This document shows positions 1 through 10,979 of a stretch of DNA of 32,496 bases, one piece after another. Location of the stretch: contig JAQGKJ010000035.1 in the NCBI GenBank assembly GCA_028290165.1, positions 1 to 32,496 on the forward strand. Direction: 5' to 3'. A program made the translations under genes and the position numbers. The notes below the pieces were generated by a model. It was not told where the DNA came from. It saw only the letters and a list, made by a program, of their open reading frames with translations, and did no database searches. Positions within the stretch are counted from its first letter, which is position 1, and each line of letters begins with the position of its first letter. Source of the stretch: Bradyrhizobium sp. Its GTDB lineage: Bacteria; Pseudomonadota; Alphaproteobacteria; Rhizobiales; Xanthobacteraceae.

Positions 1-546
1 GATCAGTGGTCCGGCCATTGGACCGGGGCCAGCGCCGATGAACTCGTGGGCCTTCATCGCAGGGGCCACGAACTCGCCTGCCACACGTTTTCGCATACAA
101 GGTCGATCGATCTCGACGCGGCGGCGATGACCGCGGAGATGGAGAACAATCGCCGCTATCTGTTGGCGCTCGACCCATCGATCAGAATCGAGAATTTCGC
201 GTATCCTTACGGCTTTGGATCGCTGTCGCACAAGCGGCGGCTCGGAAAAACATTCCGCTCGTCGCGCGGCATTCTCCCCGGCGTCAACAGCGGTACCGTG
301 GACCTGCATTTTTTACGCGCCACGCCCTTGATCGAAGTGGAAATCGACCGCGAGGGGGTAGATCGTGCGTTCAAGGAAGCCGTCGCCAAGAACGGCTGGT
401 TGATTTTCTATAGCCACGATGTGAAGGCGGTGCCGAGCCCCTACGGGTGTTCGCCGGCAATGCTGCGCCATGCCCTGGAAGCGGCCTCGCGCCGGAACGT
501 CCCTGTTCTGAGCGTCGCACAGGCGTTGCGGCGGGCCGGCGCGTAG
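1..546 (+). CDS. Polysaccharide deacetylase (NodB family), 5' end outside window
   Basis: The reading frame is open from base 1, so the N-terminus lies outside the window; the GTG at 46 is internal, not a start. What remains is about 181 codons of a NodB-homology (carbohydrate esterase 4 type) domain. The metal-binding HxxxH motif is visible as HTFSH at bases 82-96, a YPYG segment follows at about 208-219, and the late catalytic-His motif appears as LIFYSHDV near 403-423. The first motif (DD) must be upstream. Members of this family remove N- or O-acetyl groups from sugar polymers. It is separate from the second deacetylase at 18642-19436 and differs from it in the motif surroundings. Substrate cannot be deduced. 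A GC-rich hairpin follows the stop. Confidence 0.85.
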   Translation, partial: DQWSGHWTGASADELVGLHRRGHELACHTFSHTRSIDLDAAAMTAEMENNRRYLLALDPSIRIENFAYPYGFGSLSHKRRLGKTFRSSRGILPGVNSGTVDLHFLRATPLIEVEIDREGVDRAFKEAVAKNGWLIFYSHDVKAVPSPYGCSPAMLRHALEAASRRNVPVLSVAQALRRAGA

Positions 547-576
547 CGGGCGTTGTCGCGCGCGAAAGAGAGATCG

Positions 577-595
577 GGCCCGCACTTTGCGGGCC
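577..595 (+). terminator. GC-rich hairpin after the deacetylase gene, possible terminator
   Basis: Arms GGCCCGC (577-583) and GCGGGCC (589-595) pair perfectly around a 5-base loop, 30 bases after the stop codon. No T-run follows, so Rho-independent activity is uncertain. The rest of 547-786 holds no convincing gene. Confidence 0.4.
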
Positions 596-786
596 GTCCC
601 CATTGATCCCCAGCAGTCCGTCCTGAACGCATTGTTCTTGATCTGTTCATATATTTCGGCCAAGAGTCGACACTGGGGCGATTCCCTTTTGGGTGCCGGG
701 CGCTCTTTTCGCGTGGGGCCGGCCGAAGCCATTGTAAGCGCATCGGGAATCACGGAGTTTGATTTTCATCTGGGGATAATCGTTCC

Positions 787-2850
787 GTGCCGCTCGCCTC
801 CGCCTATCTTGAAAGCCTCAATCCGGAACAGCGGCGCGCCGTCGAGCATGGCACGACGGGGCCGGGCCCCTATGTGCCGCTGCTGGTGATCGCCGGTGCC
901 GGCTCCGGCAAGACCAACACGCTCGCCCATCGCGTGGCCCATCTGATCGTCAGCGGCGCCGATCCCCGGCGCATTCTGCTGATGACGTTCTCGCGCCGGG
1001 CGGCTTCCGAGATGACGACCCGCGTCGAGCGGATCGCACGCAAAATACTAGGCGACCGTGCTGGCGCGATGACGGACGCGCTGGCCTGGGCCGGCACTTT
1101 TCACGGCATCGGGGCGCGCCTGTTGCGCGATTACGCCGAGCAGATCGGGATCGACCCGGCGTTCACGATTCATGACCGCGAGGATTCCGCCGACCTGATC
1201 AACCTGATCCGGCACGACAAGGGATTTTCGAAAACGAAAGAGCGGTTTCCGACCAAGGGCACGTGTCTTGCGATCTATTCGCGTTGCGTCAATGCGGAAA
1301 CATCGATCGAACAGGTGCTCGGGTCGTCGTTTCCGTGGTGCTCGGGGTGGGCCACTGAGCTGAAGGAGCTGTTCGCGGCCTATGTGGAGGCAAAACAGCG
1401 GCAGAACGTGCTCGATTATGACGATTTGCTGCTGTACTGGGCGCAGACCATGAGCGATCGGACACTCGCCTCCGAGATTGGCGGCCGTTTCGATCATGTG
1501 CTGGTCGACGAATATCAGGACACCAACCGGCTACAGTCGTCGATCCTGCTGGCATTAAAACCCGACGGGTGCGGCCTCACCGTGGTCGGCGACGATGCGC
1601 AATCGATCTATTCATTCCGCGCCGCCACCGTCCGCAACATCCTCGATTTCCCTGGTCTATTCTCGCCGTCCGCCGACATCATTACGCTCGATCGCAACTA
1701 CCGCTCGACGCAAACGATCCTCGCCGCCGCCAATGGCGTGATCGAGCTGGCAAGAGAGCGCTTTACCAAGAACCTGTGGACCGACCGGACGTTGGGAGCA
1801 AAACCTCAGCTTGTCACCGTGCGCGATGAGGCCGACCAGGCCCGCTGCATCGTCGAACGCGTGCTGGAAAACCGGGAATCGGGGACGCTCCTGAAGCAGC
1901 AGGCGGTGCTGTTTCGGACGTCCAGCCACAGCGGCCCGCTCGAAGTCGAGCTGACCCGCCGCAACATTCCATTCGTCAAATTCGGCGGCTTGAAATTCCT
2001 CGATGCCGCCCACATCAAGGACATGCTGGCGCTGTTGCGTTTTGTCGAAAATCCGCGCGACCGCGTGGCCGGCTTTCGGCTGATGCACCTGATCCCGGGC
2101 GTCGGCCCTACCTCGGCGCAGCGGGCGCTCGATCACATGGCTGACGCCACGGACCCGATCGCGGCGCTGGCGCAAGCGCCCGCCCCGCCCCGCGCCGGCG
2201 ACGACTGGAAAATGTTTGTCGCTACTGTTGCCGACATCAGCCGTTCAAGCTGGCCGGCCGATCTCGAACGCGCCCGGCTCTGGTATGAGCCGCATCTGGA
2301 CCGCATCCACGAGGACGCCGAGACCCGGCGCGCCGACCTGATCCAGCTGGAACAAATCGCAAGCGGCTACCCGTCGCGCCAACGCTTCCTCACGGAGCTG
2401 ACGCTCGATCCGCCGGATGCGACCAGCGACCAGGCGGGCGTGCCGCTGCTCGACGAAGATTACCTGATCCTCTCCACGATCCATTCCGCCAAGGGCCAGG
2501 AATGGAAATCGGTGTTCGTGCTCAACGTGGTCGACGGCTGCATGCCGTCGGACCTCGGCGCCGGCACTTCACCGGAGATTGAGGAGGAACGTCGCCTGCT
2601 TTACGTCGCCATGACCCGTGCCAGAGACGATCTGCATCTCCTGGTGCCGCAGCGTTTCTTCACCCATGGCCAGCATGCGCGCGGCGACCGTCACGTCTAT
2701 GCCTCGCGGACGCGTTTCATTCCCGATCGCCTGCTCGGCCTGTTCGAAAAGACCGTTTGGCCGATTGCGGTTCCCGGTGCAGCGGCGCGCGCCGCGAGCG
2801 CGGGGCCTCGCATCGACGTCGGCGCCCGCATGCGCGGGATGTGGCGGTGA
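787..2850 (+). CDS. ATP-dependent DNA helicase, UvrD/Rep (SF1A) family
   Basis: A 687-aa superfamily 1A helicase that unwinds DNA 3'-5' using ATP, in replication and repair. The motifs run in canonical order: Walker A GAGSGKT (37-43), motif II DEYQDT (241-246), motif [16 protein letters not shown] (268-280), motif IV LDRNYRS (301-307), motif [12 protein letters not shown] (563-573) and motif [12 protein letters not shown] (604-613). The start is a GTG at 787 preceded by GGGGA about 8 bases upstream; it puts the Q-motif-like stretch LNPEQRRAV near residue 11, as expected. At 687 aa it is a little shorter than typical UvrD and lacks a long C-terminal tail, so it may be a second paralogue rather than the housekeeping UvrD. 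recQ starts 15 bases after the stop, which suggests co-transcription. Confidence 0.93.
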   Translation: MPLASAYLESLNPEQRRAVEHGTTGPGPYVPLLVIAGAGSGKTNTLAHRVAHLIVSGADPRRILLMTFSRRAASEMTTRVERIARKILGDRAGAMTDALAWAGTFHGIGARLLRDYAEQIGIDPAFTIHDREDSADLINLIRHDKGFSKTKERFPTKGTCLAIYSRCVNAETSIEQVLGSSFPWCSGWATELKELFAAYVEAKQRQNVLDYDDLLLYWAQTMSDRTLASEIGGRFDHVLVDEYQDTNRLQSSILLALKPDGCGLTVVGDDAQSIYSFRAATVRNILDFPGLFSPSADIITLDRNYRSTQTILAAANGVIELARERFTKNLWTDRTLGAKPQLVTVRDEADQARCIVERVLENRESGTLLKQQAVLFRTSSHSGPLEVELTRRNIPFVKFGGLKFLDAAHIKDMLALLRFVENPRDRVAGFRLMHLIPGVGPTSAQRALDHMADATDPIAALAQAPAPPRAGDDWKMFVATVADISRSSWPADLERARLWYEPHLDRIHEDAETRRADLIQLEQIASGYPSRQRFLTELTLDPPDATSDQAGVPLLDEDYLILSTIHSAKGQEWKSVFVLNVVDGCMPSDLGAGTSPEIEEERRLLYVAMTRARDDLHLLVPQRFFTHGQHARGDRHVYASRTRFIPDRLLGLFEKTVWPIAVPGAAARAASAGPRIDVGARMRGMWR

Positions 2851-2864
2851 CATTGAGGGCTGCG

Positions 2865-4751
<1,887 letters not shown>

Positions 4752-4767
4752 GCGATGGTGGGCCGCG

Positions 4768-6096
4768 TTATTTTGTGGAACTGCCGACGACGGATTTTTC
4801 GGGATCGATCAGAAAAATCCAGATCAGCGAACCCGAGGCCAAAACGCCGGCGGTGACATAGAAGGGCGCGACCCAGGAGCCGCGCTCCACCAGTGCACTG
4901 AACACCAGCGGAGAGATCGAGGCGCCGACGGCGCCGACCATGTTCATGACCGCCGTAACGGTCCCGCTTGAGGTGCCGCCTACGTCCATCGGCACCGCCC
5001 AAGCCGGCCCCAACACCAATTCCAGGAAGAAGTTCGAGGCTGTCAGGCAGAGGATGGCCGTGATGGCGCTGTCAGTCGAGCCGGCTGGAATCAAGAGCAG
5101 CGCGGCAAGGAACAGCCCCGGCGCCGCCACGACGCGGCGCGCCAGTCGCAAATTGCCCGTCTTGCGAAGTACGTGGTCGGTCAGAAGGCCGCCGGCCAGA
5201 TCGCCGACCATGGCCGAGATCAGCGGAAGCGAGGCCAGATAGCCGACCGAGTTCAAGGAGAGATGGCGAAATTCAAGCAGATACGTTGGAAACCAGCTGA
5301 CATAGAAATAAGACCCGTAGAAGAAACAGCCATACGCCGCCGCGATAAACCACATGTTTGGTGACGTGAAAATCGCCCGCCACGGAACTTCCGACCGCAG
5401 CAACGTTGGTGCGCTTGTCTCTCCGTTCGGCAATGTCCCGCGAATATGGGCGAGTTCTGCGGCATTGACGCGCGCTTCATCCTCCGGACGATTGCGATAG
5501 AAGAAAAGGAAGATCAGAGACCAAGTGATGCCCAGCAGTGCGAAAATGTAGAAGATCCAGCGCCAGCCCCACGCGTTCAGGATGACAACCGCGAGCAGCG
5601 GTGTGATCACGACGGCGAGCCGGCTGAAGCAATGCGTCATGCCTTGCACGAATCCGCGCTCGGATTTTGGAAACCAGAGCTGCATCGCGCGGCTTGCCGT
5701 TGGAAAGGCGCCGGCTTCTCCCAAACCAAAGGCGAAGCGGATCGTAAAAAAAGATGTCGCGCCTGCCCCCCAGGCCGTTGCCGCCGTCATCAACGACCAG
5801 AACGGGACGATCGCTAGAAGGACCCGCTTCGGCCCGAAGAAATCGGCCAGCCAGCCGCCCGGAACCTGGCCCGCCGCATAGGCCCAGGCGAATGCGCTGA
5901 AGAACAGCGCGATTTCCGTCTTGCTGAAATTGAACTCCTTGGCAATGGCGGGGGCCGCAATCGAAATGTTGCTGCGGTCCATGTAGGTGATCATGTACAT
6001 CAGGCTGATCAGTAGAAGAACGTACCAGCGGATATGGGTTCGCTTGGCGCTGGTGAGCTTGCCGGCCAGGCTATCGGCCGTAATGTCCGCGGGCAT
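4768..6096 (-). CDS. MFS transporter, anion:cation symporter (ACS) type
   Basis: A 442-aa inner-membrane protein with about 12 hydrophobic segments. The ACS-family features are visible: MDR after the first helix (39-41), the loop 2-3 signature GWLADFFGPKR (81-91) and the RFAFGLGEAGAFPT stretch (120-133) followed by WFPKSERG (141-148). Family members use ion coupling to import organic anions such as hexuronates, glucarate, phthalate or tartrate; the exact substrate cannot be read from sequence. ATG 6096 is preferred over the longer frame (6135) because GGAGG sits four bases before it. It lies downstream of, and in the same direction as, the Gfo/Idh/MocA oxidoreductase with a 107-base gap, consistent with uptake and oxidation of one sugar derivative. 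The gap contains a hairpin, so it may also have its own promoter. Confidence 0.88.
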   Translation of the reverse strand: MPADITADSLAGKLTSAKRTHIRWYVLLLISLMYMITYMDRSNISIAAPAIAKEFNFSKTEIALFFSAFAWAYAAGQVPGGWLADFFGPKRVLLAIVPFWSLMTAATAWGAGATSFFTIRFAFGLGEAGAFPTASRAMQLWFPKSERGFVQGMTHCFSRLAVVITPLLAVVILNAWGWRWIFYIFALLGITWSLIFLFFYRNRPEDEARVNAAELAHIRGTLPNGETSAPTLLRSEVPWRAIFTSPNMWFIAAAYGCFFYGSYFYVSWFPTYLLEFRHLSLNSVGYLASLPLISAMVGDLAGGLLTDHVLRKTGNLRLARRVVAAPGLFLAALLLIPAGSTDSAITAILCLTASNFFLELVLGPAWAVPMDVGGTSSGTVTAVMNMVGAVGASISPLVFSALVERGSWVAPFYVTAGVLASGSLIWIFLIDPEKSVVGSSTK

Positions 6097-6122
6097 GAAA
6101 CCTCCGTCGAATATTCTGCTGT

Positions 6123-6139
6123 GACGGTTTACCACCGTC
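6123..6139. promoter_or_regulatory. Inverted repeat between oxidoreductase and MFS genes
   Basis: GACGGT (6123-6128) and ACCGTC (6134-6139) form a perfect six-base stem around a five-base loop, about 27 bases upstream of the MFS start. On the plus strand it is followed by TTTCTTT, so it could stop antisense transcription; on the minus strand it could be an operator or mRNA hairpin. Role unproven. Confidence 0.3.
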
Positions 6140-6203
6140 TTTCTTTGCGGCCGGTCCCGGCTAAGGCACCCGTCGCGGAATAACCTATCGCAAAATCGAA
6201 GAC

Positions 6204-7274
6204 CTACCTGCCGGCGGCGAGCTTGCTCGGCCGTTTGTTCTCAAGCGGAAGCGTCACCGGCTCGTTGAGTTCGGCCGACAGATCGGCGGCGATATAAAGC
6301 TCCATCACACGGCGTGCCTGTTCGGGCGTAACCAGAACCGGTCGATCCAAAGCCACCGCCTCGACGAAATGCACCGTTTCGGATGCCATCGGACCGGCAT
6401 AGACATGCCCGACCGATTCGCCGGGCATCGTCGACATGGGAAACACGGCGCCATTCTTCACGGTGTTCAGCATCACGTCGCGATGGGTATCGTCGACCAT
6501 CAGGGCGCCTTCGGTACCTACCATCTCGATCCAGGTGGACGAGAAGTTGGGATAGCCGGGCGGCAGGCTCCAGCCGCCACCGACGACGAAGCTGAGGCCA
6601 GAGTCCATGCTCACGGTAATCCATTGCAGATCGGGGATATCGTTCCCCGTCGACTCGCGCATCGCGCCGTAGTTCACTTGCGAATAAACGCGTACCGGTT
6701 TTGCCGGTTCGAGACACCAAAGGACGAAGTCGAGATCGTGGGTCGATTCCATGGCGGCCGGCGAAAGCTTGACGCGGCCGCTGATTTTCTTACCCAGGCT
6801 GCGCGAAATATGCCGGCTCACCAGAACGCTGACGGGCTTGCCGATGGTGCCGTCGCTGATGCACTGCTTGACGTAAGCGAATTTCGGATTGAACCGCTGC
6901 GAATATCCGATCGTGAATTTGAGACCGCTGGAGCGGGCGATGGAAATAAGCTCGTCCGCCTCTTCGAGCTCCAGCGCGATCGGCTTTTCAAGAAAGACGT
7001 GTTTTCCCGCGCGCAGAAAATCTCTCGCCATCGGAAAATGCGTCGTCTCGGGCGTCGCACAGACAAAAACCGCCGAAACCTCCTTGTTGTCCAGCAAGGC
7101 GCGATAATCGCCGGTTGCCGATTTGGCGCCGACCCTGGTGGCAACCTCCTTCAATCGCTCGGGGCGATTCTCGGCGATGTGCACCCCGCCCACGAGCGGG
7201 TGAGCGGCGCACGCCTCCGCCCGAATACCACCACACCAACCGGTGCCAATGACGGCGACGTCAATCTGATCCAT
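6204..7274 (-). CDS. Gfo/Idh/MocA family NAD(P)-dependent oxidoreductase
   Basis: A 356-aa cytoplasmic dehydrogenase. The N-terminal Rossmann fold shows the dinucleotide motif GTGWCGG (10-16), and the family hallmark EKP (Glu96-Lys97-Pro98) carries the catalytic Lys. A GFO_IDH_MocA C-terminal domain follows, with His179 and Asp182 in the MESTHDLD segment near the expected active site. The family oxidises hydroxyls of sugars, inositols or related compounds. Start ATG 7274 has GGAG seven bases upstream; the longer frame (7304) has none as good. With the MFS transporter downstream it looks like a two-gene carbohydrate or sugar-acid utilisation unit. Alternatives are an inositol 2-dehydrogenase or another sugar dehydrogenase; the substrate is not resolvable here. 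Confidence 0.88.
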   Translation of the reverse strand: MDQIDVAVIGTGWCGGIRAEACAAHPLVGGVHIAENRPERLKEVATRVGAKSATGDYRALLDNKEVSAVFVCATPETTHFPMARDFLRAGKHVFLEKPIALELEEADELISIARSSGLKFTIGYSQRFNPKFAYVKQCISDGTIGKPVSVLVSRHISRSLGKKISGRVKLSPAAMESTHDLDFVLWCLEPAKPVRVYSQVNYGAMRESTGNDIPDLQWITVSMDSGLSFVVGGGWSLPPGYPNFSSTWIEMVGTEGALMVDDTHRDVMLNTVKNGAVFPMSTMPGESVGHVYAGPMASETVHFVEAVALDRPVLVTPEQARRVMELYIAADLSAELNEPVTLPLENKRPSKLAAGR

Positions 7275-7440
7275 TACGTTCTCCAACCCAGTTTCTTTTG
7301 CCACCTTTTGTTTGCGTGGATCCGGCCGGACGGTCCCTTGGGGCGCAGCTCGAGGTGTTTCTCAATCGACGGTAGCACAGTCTGCAGCAGGCCCCATGTC
7401 AAGTGGGGCCCGTCAGGAGCCGAGCCGGCACTTGCACCTT

Positions 7441-7470
7441 TTGCATTTTTCGGCGTTCGCAGGCTAGAAT
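7441..7470 (+). promoter_or_regulatory. Candidate sigma-70-type promoter for the secreted protein gene
   Basis: TTGCAT (7441-7446), an 18-base spacer and TAGAAT (7465-7470; five of six consensus bases) lie about 90 bases before the ATG at 7561. This is a pattern match only. Confidence 0.35.
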
Positions 7471-7560
7471 ATGATTCTTGGGGCAACGACGCGGCATCGG
7501 AGGCTGTTATCCGAACGCGGTACATGGGGTCGGCACCGTCGTGCCGACGGGGAGGGGCTA

Positions 7561-8082
7561 ATGCAAAATTTTGGAAAATTCTCACGCCTGCTGCTGGCAG
7601 CTATGAGCCTTGCGGCCGGGTTCATCTTTTCAACCGGGGCGATGGCCCAGGCGCTCAACTTCCGTTTTCAGTTCACGGGCAACATGAGTTGCATGCAGCC
7701 GGTGCCCGTCAGCAATGCCCCGATCGGCGGTTCCGGCTCGGGTGTTTTGAACCCGGACGGCAGCGTGTCCGCCGAGATTACCCAGTCGCTGCTGATGTTT
7801 TCGACCTCGCTTCATTTCGACAGCAAGCTCGGCTCGGGCCTGACCAGCGTGCCGGGAGGTACCGGGCAGGTGCGCGTTGCCGGGCGGCAGAGCCTGCGGT
7901 TTATCTGGAATCTGCCCAACAATACGCTTGTCGTGACGGTCGCGGTGCGGGGAAATTCGTGCTCGGCGAGCTTCCAGGCCAATCTGCATCCCGGAAAGAG
8001 CCAGTACACGTTCTATGACGGATCGATGTACCACTATTGCGGCCGCCCGGTCATGACGACCTCGACCTGCGAAATTCATTGA
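7561..8082 (+). CDS. Secreted four-cysteine protein of unknown function
   Basis: A 173-aa protein that I do not recognise. ATG 7561 is preceded by a strong GGGGAGGGG ribosome-binding site, and it starts a typical Sec signal peptide: Lys6 and Arg9, a hydrophobic core at 10-24, and AMA-QA cleavage near residue 29. The longer open frame (from 7471) would bury this signal, so it is rejected. The mature chain of about 144 residues has four Cys (44, 134, 160, 170), enough for two disulfides in the periplasm, and is rich in Gly, Ser and Thr with alternating hydrophobic residues, suggesting a small beta-structured domain. It is monocistronic, convergent with the coiled-coil gene, and has its own candidate promoter. 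Confidence 0.75.
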   Translation: MQNFGKFSRLLLAAMSLAAGFIFSTGAMAQALNFRFQFTGNMSCMQPVPVSNAPIGGSGSGVLNPDGSVSAEITQSLLMFSTSLHFDSKLGSGLTSVPGGTGQVRVAGRQSLRFIWNLPNNTLVVTVAVRGNSCSASFQANLHPGKSQYTFYDGSMYHYCGRPVMTTSTCEIH

Positions 8083-8143
8083 CGGCCGTCTCAGGCCATC
8101 GCGGACGATAATCTCGAGGCAGGAATGCTTGTCGCGCGCGGAC

Positions 8144-9178
8144 TCACATCGTGTCCGCGGCGACGGGAGCGGCCGCGGCGGCAGGAGCGAGGATGCTCAG
8201 CGCTACCTCGCCTACCGGCAGGTGGTCCGGCTGCTGGCCGGCACCCAGCGCCAGATCCATGTTGTAGGCCCCCAGCTCGCACATCACCTGCGAGGCGATA
8301 TCGCCGAGCGGGATGAATTGCGTGGCAAGATATTCGAACTGGGCGCGCGCCTGACGCAACGTCGCTTTCGGCACGACGGCGTCGGTATCGCCAACCGCGG
8401 AATCCCGGTCGCCGCGCCGCACCGGCGGCAAGGTCGCCTCCGCGTCGCGCCCGGGCCTTGGCGCAACGGAACGGTCGCCACCCTCCTGACGTTCGGCCGT
8501 TTTGTCCTTGAGATAATTGATCCGGTCGAATGCGGAGCGAAGCTCGGCTCGTTTGGCTTCCAGGGAAGCTACCTTCTCCCTGAGCGCGCCCTGCTCGCGC
8601 TCGGAAACAGTCCGAAGCGCCGCAAGCTCATCTCCGCGCACCTTTAGCTGGACCTGAAGGTCAGCCCGTTCGCGATCAAAGGCAGCACGAAGCTCGGATG
8701 ATTCCGCTTCACGCGCCGCCAGTTTTGCGGCGCCGTCGTCGCGTTCGCGCTCCATATCACCGCGAAGCTGGTCGCATTCTTCACCACGTGCCTCGAGCGC
8801 TGCTCGCTCCTGATCGAAGGCAACGCGAAGCTCAGACAGTTCCGCCTCCCGCGCCTGCAGCGCGGCGCGAAAGTTATCGCGTTCAGTCAGGATCGAGGAT
8901 GCGAGATCGAGATGCCCATCGACGTCATGCTTGAGCTCCTCGCATTCGGCTTCCAGCGCATTGGCATGCTGGGTCAGGGTTTCATACTTGTATCGCCATA
9001 GATCCTCTTCATCGGACGCCGCGATCACGCGGGCGGTCAGAGTTTCCAGAAGATCGGATGCGCGGTGCAGATATGCCGCGTTGTACCCATTGGCCATCAG
9101 ATCGGCAAACCGGCGCAGAAAGTTTACCGTTTCCGCGACATCGGGCGGCTTATCGGACGCCATGGAAGGGTCGGTCAT
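8144..9178 (-). CDS. Long coiled-coil protein with internal duplication, unknown function
   Basis: 344 aa, with no recognised enzymatic motif. Residues about 75-230 are heptad-like and rich in Glu, Arg, Ala and Leu, predicting a long coiled coil. Inside it a block repeats: AREAELSELRVAFDQERAAL (109-128) and AREAESSELRAAFDRERADL (155-174) are offset by exactly 46 residues, with a more degenerate third copy near 208-219 (AKRAELRSAFDR). The N-terminal 70 residues look globular and helical. A charged, probably disordered linker (230-265) leads to a C-terminal helix region and an Ala/Pro tail. There is no signal peptide or membrane segment, so it is likely cytoplasmic. The ribosome-binding site at ATG 9178 is weak, and ATG 9163 is an alternative. 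It may be structural or a scaffold; nothing links it firmly to neighbours. Confidence 0.65.
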   Translation of the reverse strand: MTDPSMASDKPPDVAETVNFLRRFADLMANGYNAAYLHRASDLLETLTARVIAASDEEDLWRYKYETLTQHANALEAECEELKHDVDGHLDLASSILTERDNFRAALQAREAELSELRVAFDQERAALEARGEECDQLRGDMERERDDGAAKLAAREAESSELRAAFDRERADLQVQLKVRGDELAALRTVSEREQGALREKVASLEAKRAELRSAFDRINYLKDKTAERQEGGDRSVAPRPGRDAEATLPPVRRGDRDSAVGDTDAVVPKATLRQARAQFEYLATQFIPLGDIASQVMCELGAYNMDLALGAGQQPDHLPVGEVALSILAPAAAAAPVAADTM

Positions 9179-9697
9179 GAAGCTTGCTTTCTTAAAGGCT
9201 TAAACGCGATTCGCTGGGCGCGCGGAGATACACGCGCCGCAGTCCAGCAAGACGAGGTCAGGCCAAATCGGACAGGTCCCGAGTCGGGAGCCTGATCGAT
9301 CGGTTTGGCTTACAGGCGGTTTTCCAGCGGCAAAAATAGGGCATGAACGCTTGGAGACAATGAGCACATCGAAACGATCTGGCGCAGATTTCGTGAAAAG
9401 CGCCGCTCGCCGCGCCGAAACGCAAGCGAAGGCCAAGTCGCGGAGGGAGAGGAGCTGAGGCAGAACACTCTCCGTCAGGAAACCCACTTGCGAGGCTCAA
9501 GCAGGCCAAGCTTATGAAATAAGCCACCCTTCGACCGAGAGCAAATTCACAGCCGGGTGATGTGGTCTGCGGCGGCCGCAGTCGTGCTGCCGAGACGTCC
9601 ACTAACCGATTTCTTCCTTTTGCGTTCTGGGCCAATCCAGCGCGCCTGACCCTCTCCGGAAGCGTCGCGGCCAACCTCGCTCTTTTGCGATCGTCGC
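9179..9697. other. Intergenic region, no convincing gene
   Basis: 519 bases between the coiled-coil gene and the first response regulator. Open frames exist on both strands, but none has a ribosome-binding site, domain or plausible composition. It probably carries the promoter of the coiled-coil gene and the 3' end of the regulator transcript. Confidence 0.5.
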
Positions 9698-10384
9698 TCA
9701 ATCGGAGCGGACCCGGGGAATTGGATTTCCGGGCGGAATGCCCGCGCCATCATTGTGCGATATGGCGAGCGCCGCGAGCACTGTCCGGTTGCTGATTTCA
9801 AGTTTCTGATAGATGTGATGGAGGTGCACTTTGATGGTGCCGTCGGCAATATTCAGCCGCCGTCCAATTTCCTTGTTCGACAATCCTTCGGACACGAGAT
9901 GCATAATCTGGCGCTCGCGGTCTGTCAGCACCGTCAGCACATTCTCTGCGATCGCGATGTTCTCTTGCGCCCGAGGCACGAGCGGATTGGATGAGGACAG
10001 CGGCAACAGCCTCTGGCCCTCCGCGACCTGCCGCAGGGACTGCAGCAGAATTTCGGGCGCCACGTCCTTCAGAAGGACGCCATAGGCGCCGGCCGCGGCC
10101 GACATAACCAGCTCGTGGTCCGCAACAGATGCGGTAAAAAAAACCAGCCGTGTGGCAAGATTCTCGGAGTTGGTGATGGCGAGGATTTCCAGCCCGGTCA
10201 AACTAGGCATTGCGATGTCGAGAATGGCGATGTCCGGCGCCAAATTCCGAAGCGCCTCGATGCAGTTCCGGCCGTCACTGCAACACGCGACAACTTCGAA
10301 GTCACTCTCTGACTCAAGTACGCGCGTCAGACCTTGCTGAACCACCGGATGGCGGTCTGCGATCACCACGCTGGTGCGACGCAT
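9698..10384 (-). CDS. NarL/FixJ-family response regulator (receiver + LuxR-type HTH)
   Basis: 228 aa. The receiver domain (about 4-120) has acidic Asp10, phospho-acceptor Asp56 (AILDIAMP), Thr84 and Lys106 (LLKD), the expected set for phosphorylation. A LuxR/GerE helix-turn-helix follows (153-209: LTDRERQIMHLV, then GLSNKEIGRRL, then GTIKVHLHHIYQKL). ATG 10384 has GAGGA about six bases upstream. It should be a DNA-binding regulator activated by a histidine kinase, but none is present in the window. It is closely related to the regulator at 12125-12817, especially across the recognition helix, so the two may bind similar sites. Position next to the EPS genes suggests, but does not prove, a role in their control. 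It is divergent from the atypical regulator at 11071. Confidence 0.92.
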   Translation of the reverse strand: MRRTSVVIADRHPVVQQGLTRVLESESDFEVVACCSDGRNCIEALRNLAPDIAILDIAMPSLTGLEILAITNSENLATRLVFFTASVADHELVMSAAAGAYGVLLKDVAPEILLQSLRQVAEGQRLLPLSSSNPLVPRAQENIAIAENVLTVLTDRERQIMHLVSEGLSNKEIGRRLNIADGTIKVHLHHIYQKLEISNRTVLAALAISHNDGAGIPPGNPIPRVRSD

Positions 10385-10455
10385 GGGCAGTCCTCAGCCC
10401 GTCAGCCCCCCAAATTAAAACCCGCGCCCCCGCGCATTATTCCGCTTCCTGTTTA

Positions 10456-10480
10456 GACCTCCCCGGAGGTCCCGTTTTTT
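10456..10480 (+). terminator. Perfect palindrome followed by six T: orphan terminator or operator
   Basis: GACCTCCCCGGAGGTC (10456-10471) is a perfect 16-bp palindrome; after CCG comes TTTTTT (10475-10480). On the plus strand this reads as a Rho-independent terminator with no plus-strand gene before it. It also lies 72 bases upstream of the minus-strand regulator start, so it could instead be an operator. Confidence 0.45.
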
Positions 10481-10839
10481 CAGGCTATTTTCCCGAGGCG
10501 CGGCATTAACGACGCCGCAACGCAAAAATGGAAAAGAGCCCATTACCTAAAGGATAACAACCTAATAATAGGATTGTACGGGAGTTTTTGTATGTTCGCT
10601 TGCCGACTATTGAATTGGTTTATCAGGTACGTGACCAGATGACCAGATGCCGTAGAAGATAGGTCGTTACTACGTTTGGTAGATTCTCGCACGTAGCTCA
10701 CCCATAGATAAGTTGCACGAACCAGAGCGCCTATTCAGGACGCATATCTTGTTGGGAGCATCTCCAACGTCGAGCCGCTTGCTGTGATGAAACATCCATC
10801 AGCACTGGCCCGGGGGCCCCGTCTATAACCAAAGATATA

Positions 10840-10868
10840 TTGGGATATCAGGGATTTGAATCTACAGT
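10840..10868 (+). promoter_or_regulatory. Candidate sigma-70-type promoter for the regulator at 11071
   Basis: TTGGGA (10840-10845), a 17-base spacer and TACAGT (10863-10868) each match four of six consensus bases. They predict a leader of about 195 bases that contains the 16-bp tandem repeat. Pattern match only. Confidence 0.3.
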
Positions 10869-10947
10869 TCATAAAAGGTTCACGTTCAAATTTGACCACG
10901 AAACGTTTCCTAACCAAGCTGAGACCCACCGACTGAAGAAACCCAAT

Positions 10948-10979
10948 ATTCAGAACCAGGACTATTCAGAACCAGGACT
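10948..10979. repeat. 16-bp perfect tandem repeat, two copies
   Basis: ATTCAGAACCAGGACT occurs twice head to tail at 10948-10963 and 10964-10979, within the upstream region of the regulator at 11071. It could be a slippage duplication or a doubled protein-binding site. Confidence 0.85.

Noticed and set aside
6369..8018. 549-codon plus-strand open frame across the oxidoreductase and secreted-protein genes
   Set aside because: High-GC shadow frame opposite real genes; the opposing frames carry family motifs and ribosome-binding sites, this one does not.
9258..9701. 147-codon minus-strand frame between the coiled-coil gene and the first regulator
   Set aside because: Cys/Arg-rich random-looking product, no ribosome-binding site, overlaps the regulator's 3' end and shows no domain.
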